A stretch of DNA of 64,000 bases from Paenibacillus eucommiae (GCF_017874215.1 NZ_JAGGLB010000029.1:62001-126000); one strand, 5' to 3'; numbered from the stretch's first letter, positions 8,245 through 17,924 are shown. A program made the numbers and translations. The notes: generated by a model not told the origin, from the letters alone.

Positions 8245-9147
8245 CTATTCCTGCCCACGCTGATCAGCCACATAACGGGAAGGGGGATATCCCATAATGC
8301 GCGAGAAAGCTTTGCTGAACGATTGGATCGTTTCATAGCCGAGCTTTTCTCCCACTTGTTTAATGGAGAGATTCCCGTATTTAAGCAATTCAAGCGATTT
8401 CTCTATCTTCTTATGATTGATATAACGCTGCAAGGTCATGCCTGTTCTCTGTTTGAACACGTGGGATAAGTAGGTGGAGTTATAATTCAACTTGATGGCA
8501 AGTTCCGTAATGCTGCCAAGCTCGAATATGTGTTTCTCAATGTAGCGGATTACAGCATATACGGTTTGGCCTACTGAATGAGGAGACCTCTCCGATGCAT
8601 ATTGCAATATTTTGTCGGCTTTCTCAGTGAATGAACGATAGGCTGAAACGATGATCTCCTCGAAGTAATTCCGAATCATGATGCGGGAATAGGGCTTCTG
8701 GGAATAAAATTCATCGATGTTGCGCATGAAAGGAATAAGCAGGTTGTGCGTATCTTTAGAGAAATGATAAGGAGCCGACTGGAAGAATGCCAGCATCTCG
8801 GCAAACTCCTTGTCGGCTTGTTCATTGAAATTGAATCCCATGTATACGAAGCGAAGCATGTTGGTTCGGTCGGTTTTAATTTCATGTCTGTGCCCGATCG
8901 AATTGAATACGATATCTCCCGCTTCCACCTTGATGCAGGTGTCGTCGATATAGAAATACCCGCTTCCCGATACGATACAGCTTAACTCCAGACAGAATTG
9001 GTTATGCGCTCGAACCTCATAGCCGCATTCACAGCAGATTTCCCCAATCTGGAACAGATCGATTCCTCCAAATGTAGCCTGTTTCGCTGCAAAGATGTTG
9101 TCGAAATGAAACAGGCAACCCATCTGCCTCGAATCTTTCATGACCAT
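8245..9147 (-). CDS. AraC-family transcriptional regulator
   Basis: The 300-residue protein has an N-terminal cupin-like ligand domain (about residues 20-160; FYIDDTCIKVEAGDIVFN is typical) and a C-terminal double helix-turn-helix (about 195-295; SITELAIKLNYNSTYLSHVF and IKQVGEKLGYE with FSKAFSRIMGYPPSRY). It is the last gene of a minus-strand operon with two Gfo/Idh-type oxidoreductases, starting 14 bases after the preceding stop. It probably senses a sugar and controls this small catabolic operon. The start could be the ATG at 9147 or at 9141; neither has a strong ribosome site. Confidence 0.9.
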   Translation of the reverse strand: MVMKDSRQMGCLFHFDNIFAAKQATFGGIDLFQIGEICCECGYEVRAHNQFCLELSCIVSGSGYFYIDDTCIKVEAGDIVFNSIGHRHEIKTDRTNMLRFVYMGFNFNEQADKEFAEMLAFFQSAPYHFSKDTHNLLIPFMRNIDEFYSQKPYSRIMIRNYFEEIIVSAYRSFTEKADKILQYASERSPHSVGQTVYAVIRYIEKHIFELGSITELAIKLNYNSTYLSHVFKQRTGMTLQRYINHKKIEKSLELLKYGNLSIKQVGEKLGYETIQSFSKAFSRIMGYPPSRYVADQRGQE

Positions 9148-9161
9148 AATGACTGATGCCT

Positions 9162-10013
9162 CTATTCGCTAAATTTACCCTGCGGCAATTCGATCCACTG
9201 GTACGGCGTTTGCGCGGCCTTGGACCCGTACTCAATCAAGGTAATGACTGCAATCGTTTCCTCCGGCTCAACCGTGGAAATACCGCTACGGAAGAATTGT
9301 ACGAGATTATCGATGAATGCTGCAAAAAAATCTGCTTCCGCCGCAAGTCGTGAAGAATGGCCATCCTCAAATTGTAGGGTGAGGAGAAACGGGCTGCCCT
9401 GTATGAGATGAATCGTTGCTTGACGTCCGTGAGTAAATTCAATCAGTAAGGCAGGCGTTAGCATCGTGCCAATGGACATGACCCGCTTGGCCCCGGCGCC
9501 CATCAAGGATACAATTGGCTCAATCTGATGAACGGCATAGTTGGCATATTTACCTGGTCCTTGGCTGCATACAGTATCGATTTCCTTGCCAAGGGCTTCT
9601 GCATATTCGGGAGCAAATCGTAGCGCCGAGGAAGAATAGAAAGGCGTGCCATTCTTTGCTGCCCATTCGATCAATTTTATTGCAGTCAATCGATCGGGAG
9701 CAAATGTTTTATCCACGAATGTTGGTTTGCCTGACTGCAAGGGAAGCCAAGCTAGCTCTTCATGGAATTCCGGATGGTCAGGAGACAGCACGACCAAACA
9801 ATCGCTGTTTTCAATGACGGCTTCAATCGTGGGCAGCAGCTCGATCCCCCTATCGCGACACCAGCCAGCATTGTCCCGCCCGTTCGGCGCATCTATTTTA
9901 CCATAGGCGCAGGTTACCTTCATCGTTCCCCCGGATGCTTGTTCAATCCATTCCGGATATTTATTGGCATGCCCTTCATCGAGAAAATAGTCGATAAATC
10001 CGATTCGTTTCAT
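9162..10013 (-). CDS. Gfo/Idh/MocA-like oxidoreductase, divergent
   Basis: This 283-residue protein lacks the usual GxGxxG stretch at the N-terminus (MKRIGFIDYFLDEGHANKYP). It still shows the family's second half of the nucleotide fold (IENSDCLVVLSPDHPEFHEE, then GKPTFVDKTFAPD, which corresponds to the EKP region with Lys) and an alpha/beta C-terminal domain with HQIEPIVSLMGAGAKRV. It is shorter than the usual 330-380 residues. It is the middle gene of an operon with a canonical Gfo/Idh protein upstream (22-base gap) and the AraC regulator downstream. Substrate unknown; probably sugar- or polyol-related. Confidence 0.72.
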   Translation of the reverse strand: MKRIGFIDYFLDEGHANKYPEWIEQASGGTMKVTCAYGKIDAPNGRDNAGWCRDRGIELLPTIEAVIENSDCLVVLSPDHPEFHEELAWLPLQSGKPTFVDKTFAPDRLTAIKLIEWAAKNGTPFYSSSALRFAPEYAEALGKEIDTVCSQGPGKYANYAVHQIEPIVSLMGAGAKRVMSIGTMLTPALLIEFTHGRQATIHLIQGSPFLLTLQFEDGHSSRLAAEADFFAAFIDNLVQFFRSGISTVEPEETIAVITLIEYGSKAAQTPYQWIELPQGKFSE

Positions 10014-10034
10014 TTTCTATCCTCCATGGTTGAT

Positions 10035-11093
10035 TTAGAATGCAATCTCTTTATTTAAATCGGATGAATCATAGATGCCTTGGATGATTCGCGAGGAGAG
10101 AATCACGGAATCGATATGGGATGGTAGCTTCTCGCCTGTACGGATACAGTCGATGAACCCGTTGATCTCGTTCTGGAACTTATCAACGGACTTGTAGGAA
10201 GGAGTTGTCTCCAGCAATACGCCATCTTTTGCTCCATACACTTTAAAGTCTTTGCCATATTGCAGACGAATTCCAGCCTTGTCCCCGAGAAAGTCGATAT
10301 ACATTTCATCTACTCCGATATTCTGCGCCCATGCTCCGTTTAATGTAATGGTTGGACCTTCAGTTCTGATCATGGCTGTTACGAAATCATCTACGTCATA
10401 GGTGCCAGAATAATTCGGCGGGCCCGCCCACATGTTCAGATACGAATAATTCGGCATGTCCAAGCCCAATTTGCTATAAACCTGTCCGGTTACCGTCTTA
10501 GGCAGCGGGTCACCCGAGCAATACATGACGATATCGAGAAAATGGACGCCCCAGTCGATCAGTACGCCTCCTCCAGCAATAGACTTAGTCGTAAATGTAC
10601 CGCCTAATCCCGGAATCGAACGCTGGGAGCGAAAGCTGACATATACATGATACAGCTCGCCAAGCTCTCCATTCGTGATCATCTTCTTGATCAAATTAAC
10701 GCCCGTATTAAAACGGTTGCACACACCGATATTCAACACAAGTCCGGTTTTATGCTGAACCTTCTGCATCTCCAACGCTTCTGCATAGGTTCTTGCAGCC
10801 GGCTTCTCGCAAAGCACGTTCTTGCCCGCACGCAAGGATTCGATGGAGATAGCCGCATGAACATGATTCGGCGTACAGATGGATACCGCCTCAATTTCCG
10901 GATCATTCAAGGCAATGCGATAATCCTCAATCGCTTCCCCGCAGCCGCTGTCAAGCACGGCTTTATCCGCTTTCTCTTTGATGATATCGCAGAAATACTT
11001 AATCTCGGCGTTGGGATTATTCAGATACGCTTTGATATGTGCGGCGTTGGCATTCGAGCCGCATCCGATGATGGCAACCTTGATTTTGGACAA
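10035..11093 (-). CDS. Gfo/Idh/MocA-family oxidoreductase
   Basis: The protein has an N-terminal NAD(P)-binding Rossmann fold (VAIIGCGSNANAAHI) and the family EKP motif (NVLCEKPAARTYAEAL). The C-terminal substrate domain contains GGGVLIDWGVHFLDIVMY with the catalytic-type Asp/His pair. A frame is open to 11213, but I place the start at the TTG at 11093 because AGGGAGGAA sits nine bases upstream and the family begins at this point. Length is 352 residues, normal for the family. It is the first gene of the oxidoreductase/AraC operon. It likely oxidises a sugar or inositol derivative with NAD(P). Confidence 0.88.
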   Translation of the reverse strand: MSKIKVAIIGCGSNANAAHIKAYLNNPNAEIKYFCDIIKEKADKAVLDSGCGEAIEDYRIALNDPEIEAVSICTPNHVHAAISIESLRAGKNVLCEKPAARTYAEALEMQKVQHKTGLVLNIGVCNRFNTGVNLIKKMITNGELGELYHVYVSFRSQRSIPGLGGTFTTKSIAGGGVLIDWGVHFLDIVMYCSGDPLPKTVTGQVYSKLGLDMPNYSYLNMWAGPPNYSGTYDVDDFVTAMIRTEGPTITLNGAWAQNIGVDEMYIDFLGDKAGIRLQYGKDFKVYGAKDGVLLETTPSYKSVDKFQNEINGFIDCIRTGEKLPSHIDSVILSSRIIQGIYDSSDLNKEIAF

Positions 11094-11167
11094 TGTAAAT
11101 TCCTCCCTATCGATTTTGATAAGATAATTGTAGCATTCATGCAGCATTATTAAAGGTGATAATTTGT

Positions 11168-11692
11168 TTAGATGGTTATCCCAATTTGTCTTAGTGTTTT
11201 GGCCATATGCCAATAGGGCTTATGGTGAATAAAGATTTCTTTGTCTGCCTCGTATCCCAGTCTTTGATATAGACGATGTGCTACTAGATTCTCCTGATCC
11301 ACGTTGAGGGCTATTTTGGTGTATTTTAATTCGGCGGCATTCCACTCTGCTGCTGCGATTAATTCTTTGGCAAAACCTTTCCCCTGATGGTTAGGGCTGA
11401 CTGCGAGTGCATCGATATAATATTCGTCTTCATCAGCCTCTTGTTCGATCTGGAAGGAAGCATTTCCGCTTGATTGCCGCAAATGGTCAATTATGGGCTG
11501 ATAGAGGTGGACGGCTTGACTGCCATGGTAGCACAAGATCATCCCGGCAAGTTCGTTATCCACCTCTTTGACCCAGATGCATGCTTGGCTGAAACGGTTT
11601 CCCTTCATTTCGTAGAATAGTGCCAATTGCTTGAGTGCTTCAGGTTGGTTACTCTCACCCGTTAATTGGTATGCCATATCTTGAATAGCCAA
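11168..11692 (-). CDS. GNAT-family N-acetyltransferase (5' end uncertain)
   Basis: The acetyl-CoA fold is recognisable: DEYYIDALAVSPNHQGKGFA is the beta-strand and pyrophosphate loop, followed by LNVDQENLVAHRLYQRLGY. The first usable start is a TTG at 11692. Homology-like sequence continues upstream in frame (DLVRQASNQEAAPIAKLILL), with no ATG, GTG or TTG before the stop at 11845. The gene may therefore have lost its start or use a rare one. It is separate from the neighbouring sugar genes. Substrate unknown. Confidence 0.75.
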   Translation of the reverse strand: MAIQDMAYQLTGESNQPEALKQLALFYEMKGNRFSQACIWVKEVDNELAGMILCYHGSQAVHLYQPIIDHLRQSSGNASFQIEQEADEDEYYIDALAVSPNHQGKGFAKELIAAAEWNAAELKYTKIALNVDQENLVAHRLYQRLGYEADKEIFIHHKPYWHMAKTLRQIGITI

Positions 11693-11939
11693 TAAGATTA
11701 GCTTCGCGATTGGTGCGGCCTCCTGATTGGAGGCTTGTCTTACTAAATCAGAAAGTTTAACTCCAGCTGGATTCGGGGGGATTCGATCTATTCCGGTTGA
11801 TGGCGGTTTGATAAGGAGGGGCTGACATAACCAGCCTTCACTCTACAAATCCGAAAAATTAGTGAGACGTTAAGCTCTTATGCACAATATTGCACGAAAT
11901 GCAACAAATTTTCCATCCCTTTCTGAATATTTCTAGAAA

Positions 11940-11979
11940 GCCTCCTGAACCGCTATACAAGCGGATCAGGAGGCCTTTT
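11940..11979. terminator. Bidirectional terminator below the multi-CBM gene
   Basis: GCCTCCTGAACCGC (11940-11953) pairs with GCGGATCAGGAGGC (11961-11974) with one mismatch. A CTTTT tail lies on the plus side and CTTTC on the minus side. The remainder of 11693-12005 holds the GNAT 5' extension and nothing else I recognise. Confidence 0.8.
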
Positions 11980-12005
11980 CATGCAGGTGCAGGCAATGAA
12001 TGATT

Positions 12006-15000
12006 TCAGTTCAACAATACCCCAACCTCGTCAAAATAGGCGTCACCGCTGTTAACAGTTGGGTCGTTATGCTCCAGATAGATATTAACCTGATCCGTAT
12101 AGGTGCTAGGCGCAGTGAAGGAGACCGTATAGTTGGCCCACGAAGTGCTGTCCACCAACCCGCTTGTTGCCAGATTCGTTGAAGTGGTTTCGTTGCGCAC
12201 CCTTGCTCTTGCTTTAGCCAAAGACCCGTTTGTTTTGCTGTAGAAGGTAAGCGTATAAGATGCGGAAGGCTTAAGTCCTTTTAGCGTGTAAACAAGTTGT
12301 TGGCTTACGCCCGATACATCGGTTGACAGCTTGATGCTTGCACTCCCTTTATATTTCTCTGCAGTGGTTAATACAACTTTGCCGGATACCGTCCCCGACG
12401 AACGTACCCAATATTTTGGCAGCGTGCTGTCGAAAATTTCCGCTTCTTCAAATCCTGCATTAGGTGAAAAGGAATTCCACAGGGACGGGTAAATCTTCAC
12501 ATCGTCGAAATAAACATATTGGTTAGCCGGCGTGTAGATATTGTGATACAAGTCAAGCCTGATGTCATTGCTTGCATTGGATGGGGAAGTAAAGCTTAAT
12601 GTTCCCGCGGTCCACGATGTATTCGCCACATTTACGGTATTAACCAAGCTTTCTGCCGTATAATTATAGATATCAGCCCGTGCTTGGACACTTCCTGATC
12701 CGGCTTTGGCAAAGAACTTTACATCATACAGGCTGTTCGGCAAATATCCCGTTATTTTTTGCTGGAGGATATTCCATGCGGTGCCGTTGGTTTTAAGAGC
12801 CAGTCCCGCATCCCCCTTGTAAGCGTTCGAAGTATCCCGATAGGCTGTACTCGAATTCGTGTATGCTATATATCGGGTCCAGAAGGTCGGTAACGTGCTG
12901 TCATCTTTATTGGACAGTTCGAAATTGCCGTTTACTGTAGTTTCCGGATTATAGACGGTTAGAGCTGCCAATAAAGGCGGCATAACATAGCCGTTAATGT
13001 TATTGACAATGGCCATGCTGATATCCCAAATTTGCGGATCGAATTCGGCGAGCTCCACAAACTCCCATATATAAGGAGTGGAAGCAATAAGGTTAACAGT
13101 TGTGCTGTAGTTTGTAACCACGTTGTATCCAATGACTGGTTGCGACATAGAACCGTTCCACATGGTATCGACAAAAGTGGAAGCAAACTTCTCCATATCC
13201 GTTTTCGTAAACACAACACCGTAATGATAAGCCGTTATGGCTGCAGAAATGTCAAGGGAGCCATGGGAAGTATCTTCGAAAGTGTCATAATCAAAGCCGT
13301 TATCCCAGCTTCCGGAACGATTCCAGTAATCCCATTTATAACCGGTAGAGTTTGTTTCCAGATTGTCTTTAAAAAAGTTCAACAGCTGTTCAGCGCGTGT
13401 TTTGTAACTGGCGATCCCTGTAATATCCCAAAGGTATAAATAACATTCTGCTGCGACCAGGTTCTGGTTATGGGGCAATGTTCTTCCTGCAAAGTATGCG
13501 CCCCGGTTTCCTGAAGGAAACACATAAGTGCCCCGATTGTTGCCAAGATCTACGAAGTTCGTACTCCACTTGGGAAGCACTTCGTCTTCAACAATAAAAT
13601 CCAGATAAGCATCGGCTGTTGCTCCATAAATAGCATCCAGATCGGGATCGTCATGTACCGTTTTAATAAACTTCAGTGCTCCTTTGATGGTCATCGTGTC
13701 TCCAATGAGGAATCCTACCCGTTCTCCCACGGACACATTATCAAAATAAGCGAATTGGGAGCTGTTGTTGTAATACTGTTGGGTAAGGCGGATTTCGATC
13801 ACATGATTGGCCGCATTGGGCGTCGTGAAGTCGAGCTGCAGATCAGCCCAATTGGTATTCACAAACGTCATGGATGCAAGCTGGGTGGAAGAGGTTACAT
13901 CATAGACCACTACCTTGCCGCCATTCGACGCAGTGCTCGTTTTCCCGTTAAAGTAAACCGAATGCGGCTTGTTCGCTTCATAGGCCAAAAGCTGCTGTTT
14001 CACGTATCCGTCGGTCGAACCATCATTGCCGATGACAAGGCCATAGGAGCTGTAATAAGATTTGTCGTTTGCATTTGTCGTATATGCGTTGCTCTTGGTC
14101 TTGTTGACCCTCTCCCAGGCGGCAAAGCTCTTGTTTACAATCGGAACCACCTCCACATCGTCAATGTACGTGATCAGACTGTTATCTGTCGCTGTGGAAG
14201 CCTGCCTAAGCCGTAAATAGATCGTATCGGTCAGAGAATCGGTTGCTGTAAAATCGAACGATTGCTTTTCCCAGTGTGTGTTGCTGAATGTAATGCTTCC
14301 CAATGTTGTTGCTGTGGTTGCATTATACAATTCTACTTGCCCCTGCGCCGCAGGTAAATTGTTCCGTCCTATGAACTTGACGTTATACTGCATGCCTGGA
14401 ATCAGATAAAGCTGCTTCCTAAGCATGGGCACTGCAGAGTTATTCGATTTAATGACAACGCCCTTGGACGATGAATAATATTCATTCAAAGTGGTGGAAA
14501 GATACGCGTTGCTTGAGGTGGATTGAAATCTTGCCCAACCTGCCGGCAGGGTCGAATCAGCTCCATCCGAAGTCTCAAATCCAAAATTGCCATTGACGTT
14601 TTCCGTATAAGGTTCAATCTTCAAATCATCAAAATAGGCGATCCAGGTTGGATGGGTGTGTTCGGCTTGCCTCAGATAGATGTTTAGCGTCTTGCCTGCC
14701 AGACTGGGCGCGGTAAAGATGAAGCTCTGTTTCTGCCAAGACGTATTATTGAAAGTTTGATCCAGAATGTATTCCGAGTCAGTCACATTATAGACTAGAA
14801 TTCTGCCGTAAGCGGATGAACTGTTGGTTTTGCCCATGATTGACAAAGTATATTTTTCTGAAGGTATATAGGGAAGCTGCTGGGACAATTCTTTCCACGA
14901 AGAACCGTCAGACTTGATTACGAGACCATTGCTTCCGGAATAGTATTCCCCAGCCGTAGAGGAACGGTAGGTATAGGTGCTGGTGCCAAATCTGGCCCAT

Positions 15001-15950
15001 TTGTCCGGCAGTGTGCTGTCGCCTGAGTCTGCAGTTTCAAAGCTGCCATTCTTGACTTCGTTGACGATATTCTCAACAGGCTTGATGGAAATATCATCGA
15101 AGTAGGCTGCCCAGCCCGATTGGTCAATTTGAGCCAGCTTTATCTTAATGGACAGCGTTTGCCCTGAGGTAGTCGGTGCCGTAAAGATCAGGCTGCGCTT
15201 TACCCATTCTTCGATGAAGATCATGCTGTCGAGATCAAATGTCGCAGTTTCGGCCAATACCGCTGATGTCGTCTCATTATAGATTTGGATTTTACCTACC
15301 ATGCTGCGGCTGTCGGTCTTGGCGGCAAATGACAAATTGTATTTTCTGCCGGGTGAGTAGGTAAACGACTGCTTAAGGGTTGCTGCACTTCCGCCATTAT
15401 ATTTAACGGCGAGCCCTGCACTGCCGGAGTAGTACTCCCCTGCAGCGGTTGATCTGTACACGGTTGTGTTAGTTCCCGCTTCCCTTGTCCAACTTGCGGG
15501 GACACTGTCCGCGCCTGACGTTTCAAACCCTCCGTTGGCAATCGCATCCGCTTCATTCGCATCCTGGGCGTCTGACTCAAAATCTTGATTTTCCATATGC
15601 TGATAGGAATATTTCGGGGAATACCATCCCCATGTACCGTCTCCTTCCGGATCCTCCGCATTGGCTTTGACTCTGTCAAAGTGATCGACGAATTTATCCA
15701 ACCAATACTTATCCTTATATTTGTTGTAAATGTCGATGTAGGAGTCAAGAATGTAGCTTTCTCCCCAAGAAAGGGTTGCTGCATCCGAAGATTCCGAATA
15801 GCCTCTGCCGTAATTGGTTTCCGCATCCAATTGCTTATAGCGGTCAAACACACGGTCCTGTGCTGAAGTGGTATAGGCAAAAGAGAATATCAGAGCGAAA
15901 ACGGCAAGCAGGCTCAGGATTGCTTTTGTATAATACTTTCTATTGGACAT
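12006..15950 (-). CDS. Secreted multi-CBM protein with helical catalytic-like domain split by CBMs
   Basis: A signal peptide (TKAILSLLAVFALIFSFAYT, then TSAQ) precedes about 85 residues of helical sequence (LSWGESYILDSYIDIYNKYK). Four CBM-like beta domains follow at about residues 140, 300, 455 and 610. The helical domain then resumes at about 745-1005 (IYGATADAYLDFI, RTLPHNQNLVAAECYLYLWD), followed by two more CBM-like domains at about 1015 and 1170. The CBM units recur as NGSFETxxxxDSTLPxxW, then a YYSGSxGL segment and AYFDDIxI; the fourth lacks the opening motif. It probably acts on or binds polysaccharide outside the cell. The exact enzyme class is unknown; an (alpha/alpha) barrel lyase or hydrolase is the best guess. 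The frame opens at a TTG at 15965; I use the ATG at 15950. Confidence 0.82.
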   Translation of the reverse strand: MSNRKYYTKAILSLLAVFALIFSFAYTTSAQDRVFDRYKQLDAETNYGRGYSESSDAATLSWGESYILDSYIDIYNKYKDKYWLDKFVDHFDRVKANAEDPEGDGTWGWYSPKYSYQHMENQDFESDAQDANEADAIANGGFETSGADSVPASWTREAGTNTTVYRSTAAGEYYSGSAGLAVKYNGGSAATLKQSFTYSPGRKYNLSFAAKTDSRSMVGKIQIYNETTSAVLAETATFDLDSMIFIEEWVKRSLIFTAPTTSGQTLSIKIKLAQIDQSGWAAYFDDISIKPVENIVNEVKNGSFETADSGDSTLPDKWARFGTSTYTYRSSTAGEYYSGSNGLVIKSDGSSWKELSQQLPYIPSEKYTLSIMGKTNSSSAYGRILVYNVTDSEYILDQTFNNTSWQKQSFIFTAPSLAGKTLNIYLRQAEHTHPTWIAYFDDLKIEPYTENVNGNFGFETSDGADSTLPAGWARFQSTSSNAYLSTTLNEYYSSSKGVVIKSNNSAVPMLRKQLYLIPGMQYNVKFIGRNNLPAAQGQVELYNATTATTLGSITFSNTHWEKQSFDFTATDSLTDTIYLRLRQASTATDNSLITYIDDVEVVPIVNKSFAAWERVNKTKSNAYTTNANDKSYYSSYGLVIGNDGSTDGYVKQQLLAYEANKPHSVYFNGKTSTASNGGKVVVYDVTSSTQLASMTFVNTNWADLQLDFTTPNAANHVIEIRLTQQYYNNSSQFAYFDNVSVGERVGFLIGDTMTIKGALKFIKTVHDDPDLDAIYGATADAYLDFIVEDEVLPKWSTNFVDLGNNRGTYVFPSGNRGAYFAGRTLPHNQNLVAAECYLYLWDITGIASYKTRAEQLLNFFKDNLETNSTGYKWDYWNRSGSWDNGFDYDTFEDTSHGSLDISAAITAYHYGVVFTKTDMEKFASTFVDTMWNGSMSQPVIGYNVVTNYSTTVNLIASTPYIWEFVELAEFDPQIWDISMAIVNNINGYVMPPLLAALTVYNPETTVNGNFELSNKDDSTLPTFWTRYIAYTNSSTAYRDTSNAYKGDAGLALKTNGTAWNILQQKITGYLPNSLYDVKFFAKAGSGSVQARADIYNYTAESLVNTVNVANTSWTAGTLSFTSPSNASNDIRLDLYHNIYTPANQYVYFDDVKIYPSLWNSFSPNAGFEEAEIFDSTLPKYWVRSSGTVSGKVVLTTAEKYKGSASIKLSTDVSGVSQQLVYTLKGLKPSASYTLTFYSKTNGSLAKARARVRNETTSTNLATSGLVDSTSWANYTVSFTAPSTYTDQVNIYLEHNDPTVNSGDAYFDEVGVLLN

Positions 15951-16012
15951 AAATTTAAACACCAACCTCTCATTTTAAATTTTTTGCATGATGAGTTTTG
16001 AATAAACAACTC

Positions 16013-16262
16013 TTAATATAGTTTGTCATTTAGAAACATGATGTGTTCTACGATAATCTCCTTAAGTGCGGCTACTAATTCGGATTGTACGGCTATTTGC
16101 CTGAATAAAGGACTGACTGCTGCTAAACCGAGCAAGACACCTCCTTTACCACTTCCTCATTCTTCCCAAATCTTTCTTGCTTCTTCTTTGAACAATTGCA
16201 CATCCTCTGGTGAAAAAAGCTGATTAAGTTTGATATAGCCGTTCTTAACAAATTGAGTTTAG
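16013..16262 (-). pseudogene. PhyH-like dioxygenase fragment
   Basis: On the minus strand one frame reads KLNQLFSPEDVQLFKEEARK, IWEE, a stop, then VLLGLAAVSPLFRQIAVQ and EHIMFLNDKL before the final stop at 16013-16015. This matches the N-terminal third of phytanoyl-CoA-dioxygenase-like proteins, which hydroxylate small substrates with 2-oxoglutarate and iron. It has no start codon, one in-frame TGA and no metal-binding region, so it is a truncated remnant. Confidence 0.55.
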
Positions 16263-16301
16263 GTAGATGTCACCATCGATACACCCCTTTCTTCATCTTA
16301 C

Positions 16302-16855
16302 TTACAATCCTGCTTCTTTCAGCAGACTTTGCAGGTTGATTCTAGCTTTGGTGATTCGTTCATCGATTTGCTCCGGGTCGATCGGTGACGGGATATCGCC
16401 ATCAATCCGCTCGACAACAACCGAACCGGACATCCCTGAACGTTGCCAAGTACTGAACAAGGCTGCGAAATTTACATCGCCTTCACCGGGAATCGGGAAA
16501 TCGGGATTTGCCGATTCCCGGTGAAGGCGATGGTCTTTAGCGATCAGGGAGATGGTTTGTGCGGCTATTATGGGAAAATCCAGCTCGGAGCTTATTACCT
16601 CATAATAATGCACGTTGCCGGGATCATAACTCGCCTTGATTGAGCTGGAGCCAATTTGCTCAAGTGTCTGCAACAGATGCCGGGCAGTTGCCGTATTTCC
16701 TGTATGCGGCTTCAAGCTGACGGCGATACCCATAGATTCGGCTATGAATCCGATTTCACGGTACTTGTCAACGAACCGCTTATGTTCCGCTTCCAGCTCT
16801 TCTGCGGGTTTTGCAAGGTGGGGAAACTCCTGGTATCCCCACGTTTGCTATATCG
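16302..16855 (-). pseudogene. Decayed copy of the sugar-phosphate isomerase gene (3' part)
   Basis: The C-terminal half (16302-16733) is closely similar to the intact isomerase-like gene at 17925-18776 over nearly its whole length, including VSLKPHTGNTATARHLLQTL and SIKASYDPGNVHYYE. Upstream the match continues in pieces to about 16850, where it jumps directly into oxidoreductase sequence, so the N-terminal half has been deleted. The flanking GATGTCACCATCGA at 16266 recurs at 17860 next to the intact copy. Confidence 0.8.
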
Positions 16856-17062
16856 ACATGCAGATGGTCGGGAGTAGCAACCCAGACAGCATCCAAATCC
16901 TGCTGCAGCAAATCCTCGTAATGATCATATACGGTTGCGCCCATTTCCGCGCTCCCGGGAACGGTTATGCACCGCTTTAACGGACACACCGGGCAGTTTG
17001 TGTAAGGTTCGCGCATGCAGAGCACCCATTAACCCGCAGCCAATTAAACCAATGTTGATCAT
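16845..17062 (-). pseudogene. Decayed copy of Gfo/Idh oxidoreductase (N-terminal piece)
   Basis: From the ATG at 17062 the minus strand reads INIGLIGCGLMGALHARTLH, which parallels the start of the intact gene at 18836-19846. A short deletion shifts the frame near 16950, and the other frame continues with MGATVYDHYEDLLQQDLDAV and WVATPDHLHVDI. The copy stops at the junction with the isomerase fragment, so everything after about residue 75 is missing. Confidence 0.8.
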
Positions 17063-17066
17063 ACTT

Positions 17067-17395
17067 TCACCCGCCTGATACTACGGCTTCATACATCGCC
17101 CAAATGGTTCTGAGCGATTTCAATGCATCATAGCCGTCCGTTTCGGGTTTTTGGCCGGATTCGATGCAATCGAGGAAATGCTCAATTTCTCCGGACACAA
17201 AGGAGCCCGGTGAAGTATCCGGATTATAGGTCATCAAGGTTTGGTGGCCATTTTCCGTCACGGCTTCCAGAGTGGTCAACTCGCTATTCAATATTAGCAA
17301 TGCCTTGAGGGTGTGAACATGCAAAAACGCGGGCCTTTCCGCGAACGGCATTCCCCAGCTGGTTTCCAGATAGCCGAGCGCACCCGGTGTAATTG
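17067..17395 (-). pseudogene. Decayed copy of second Gfo/Idh oxidoreductase (C-terminal piece)
   Basis: The 94-residue frame 17067-17351 is a near-duplicate of the C-terminus of the intact gene at 19840-20808 (LTTLEAVTENGHQTLMTYNP, SGEIEHFLDCIESGQKPETD). Similarity runs on to about 17395 and then ends abruptly against plus-strand sequence of a different gene. The order of the three remnants matches the order of the three intact genes, which shows a duplicated and eroded cluster. Confidence 0.82.
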
Positions 17396-17611
17396 TCCGG
17401 ATACTGTTACGATGAAGAACTCATTAGAGACTTCGAGAAAAAGTCCATTATGGCCTTTCAACAATGTACCCTACCCGAGGAGCTTATTTACGATTTAGAT
17501 TGGCAACATGAATGTTATTTAGTGGATACACGACTGGAGTTTCCAAGACATGTGCCTTGGAGAGTGGATAATGGAGATTGGGTAATTTCCATTCATCCAG
17601 ATGGCCAATGA
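17393..17611 (+). pseudogene. DUF2716-like C-terminal fragment
   Basis: The 72-residue frame contains PEELIYDLDWQHECYLVDTR, then FPRHVPWRVDNGDWVISIHPDGQ-like sequence, which I recognise as the C-terminal part of DUF2716 proteins. No ribosome site or N-terminal half is present; it abuts the oxidoreductase remnant on the other strand. Its stop overlaps the ATG of the next small frame. Confidence 0.5.
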
Positions 17612-17859
17612 AAAAGAAAGCATGTTTTACAATATTTTCTACGATAAAATTATTTTTTAGTTTTGTAATAGGAGTCATGGCAGCTCCGAAGTTGTCGTTT
17701 TACTTCAATGGAAGTACGAAAAACATGGATGTAAGAATCATAAACAATAAAGCATACGTGCCCTTAAATGATCTGACAGCCCTATTCGATAGCAAAGTAA
17801 CTTATGACAAAAGCAAGAACAAGTATTCACTTGTCCTTGCCAAATTGTTCTTTAAATGA
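17608..17859 (+). CDS. Short secreted protein with copper-amine-oxidase N-domain-like segment, probably truncated
   Basis: The 83-residue frame starts at an ATG overlapping the previous stop (ATGA). A signal-peptide-like segment (KKKACFTIFSTIKLFFSFVI) is followed by MDVRIINNKAYVPLNDLTAL and FDSKVTYDKSKNKYSL, the pattern of the stalk-like copper amine oxidase N-terminal domain common in Paenibacillus secreted proteins. The remainder expected after the domain is missing. Probably a fragment; expression is doubtful. Confidence 0.5.
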   Translation: MKKKACFTIFSTIKLFFSFVIGVMAAPKLSFYFNGSTKNMDVRIINNKAYVPLNDLTALFDSKVTYDKSKNKYSLVLAKLFFK

Positions 17860-17924
17860 TGTCACCATCGAATACTCCCCCAGTCAACTTGTTAAACATA
17901 TTTTCTACAAAACTTTTCCGTGCC

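Noticed and set aside
13653..14216. 187-codon plus-strand frame
   Set aside because: Lies inside the multi-CBM gene on the opposite strand and has no domain.
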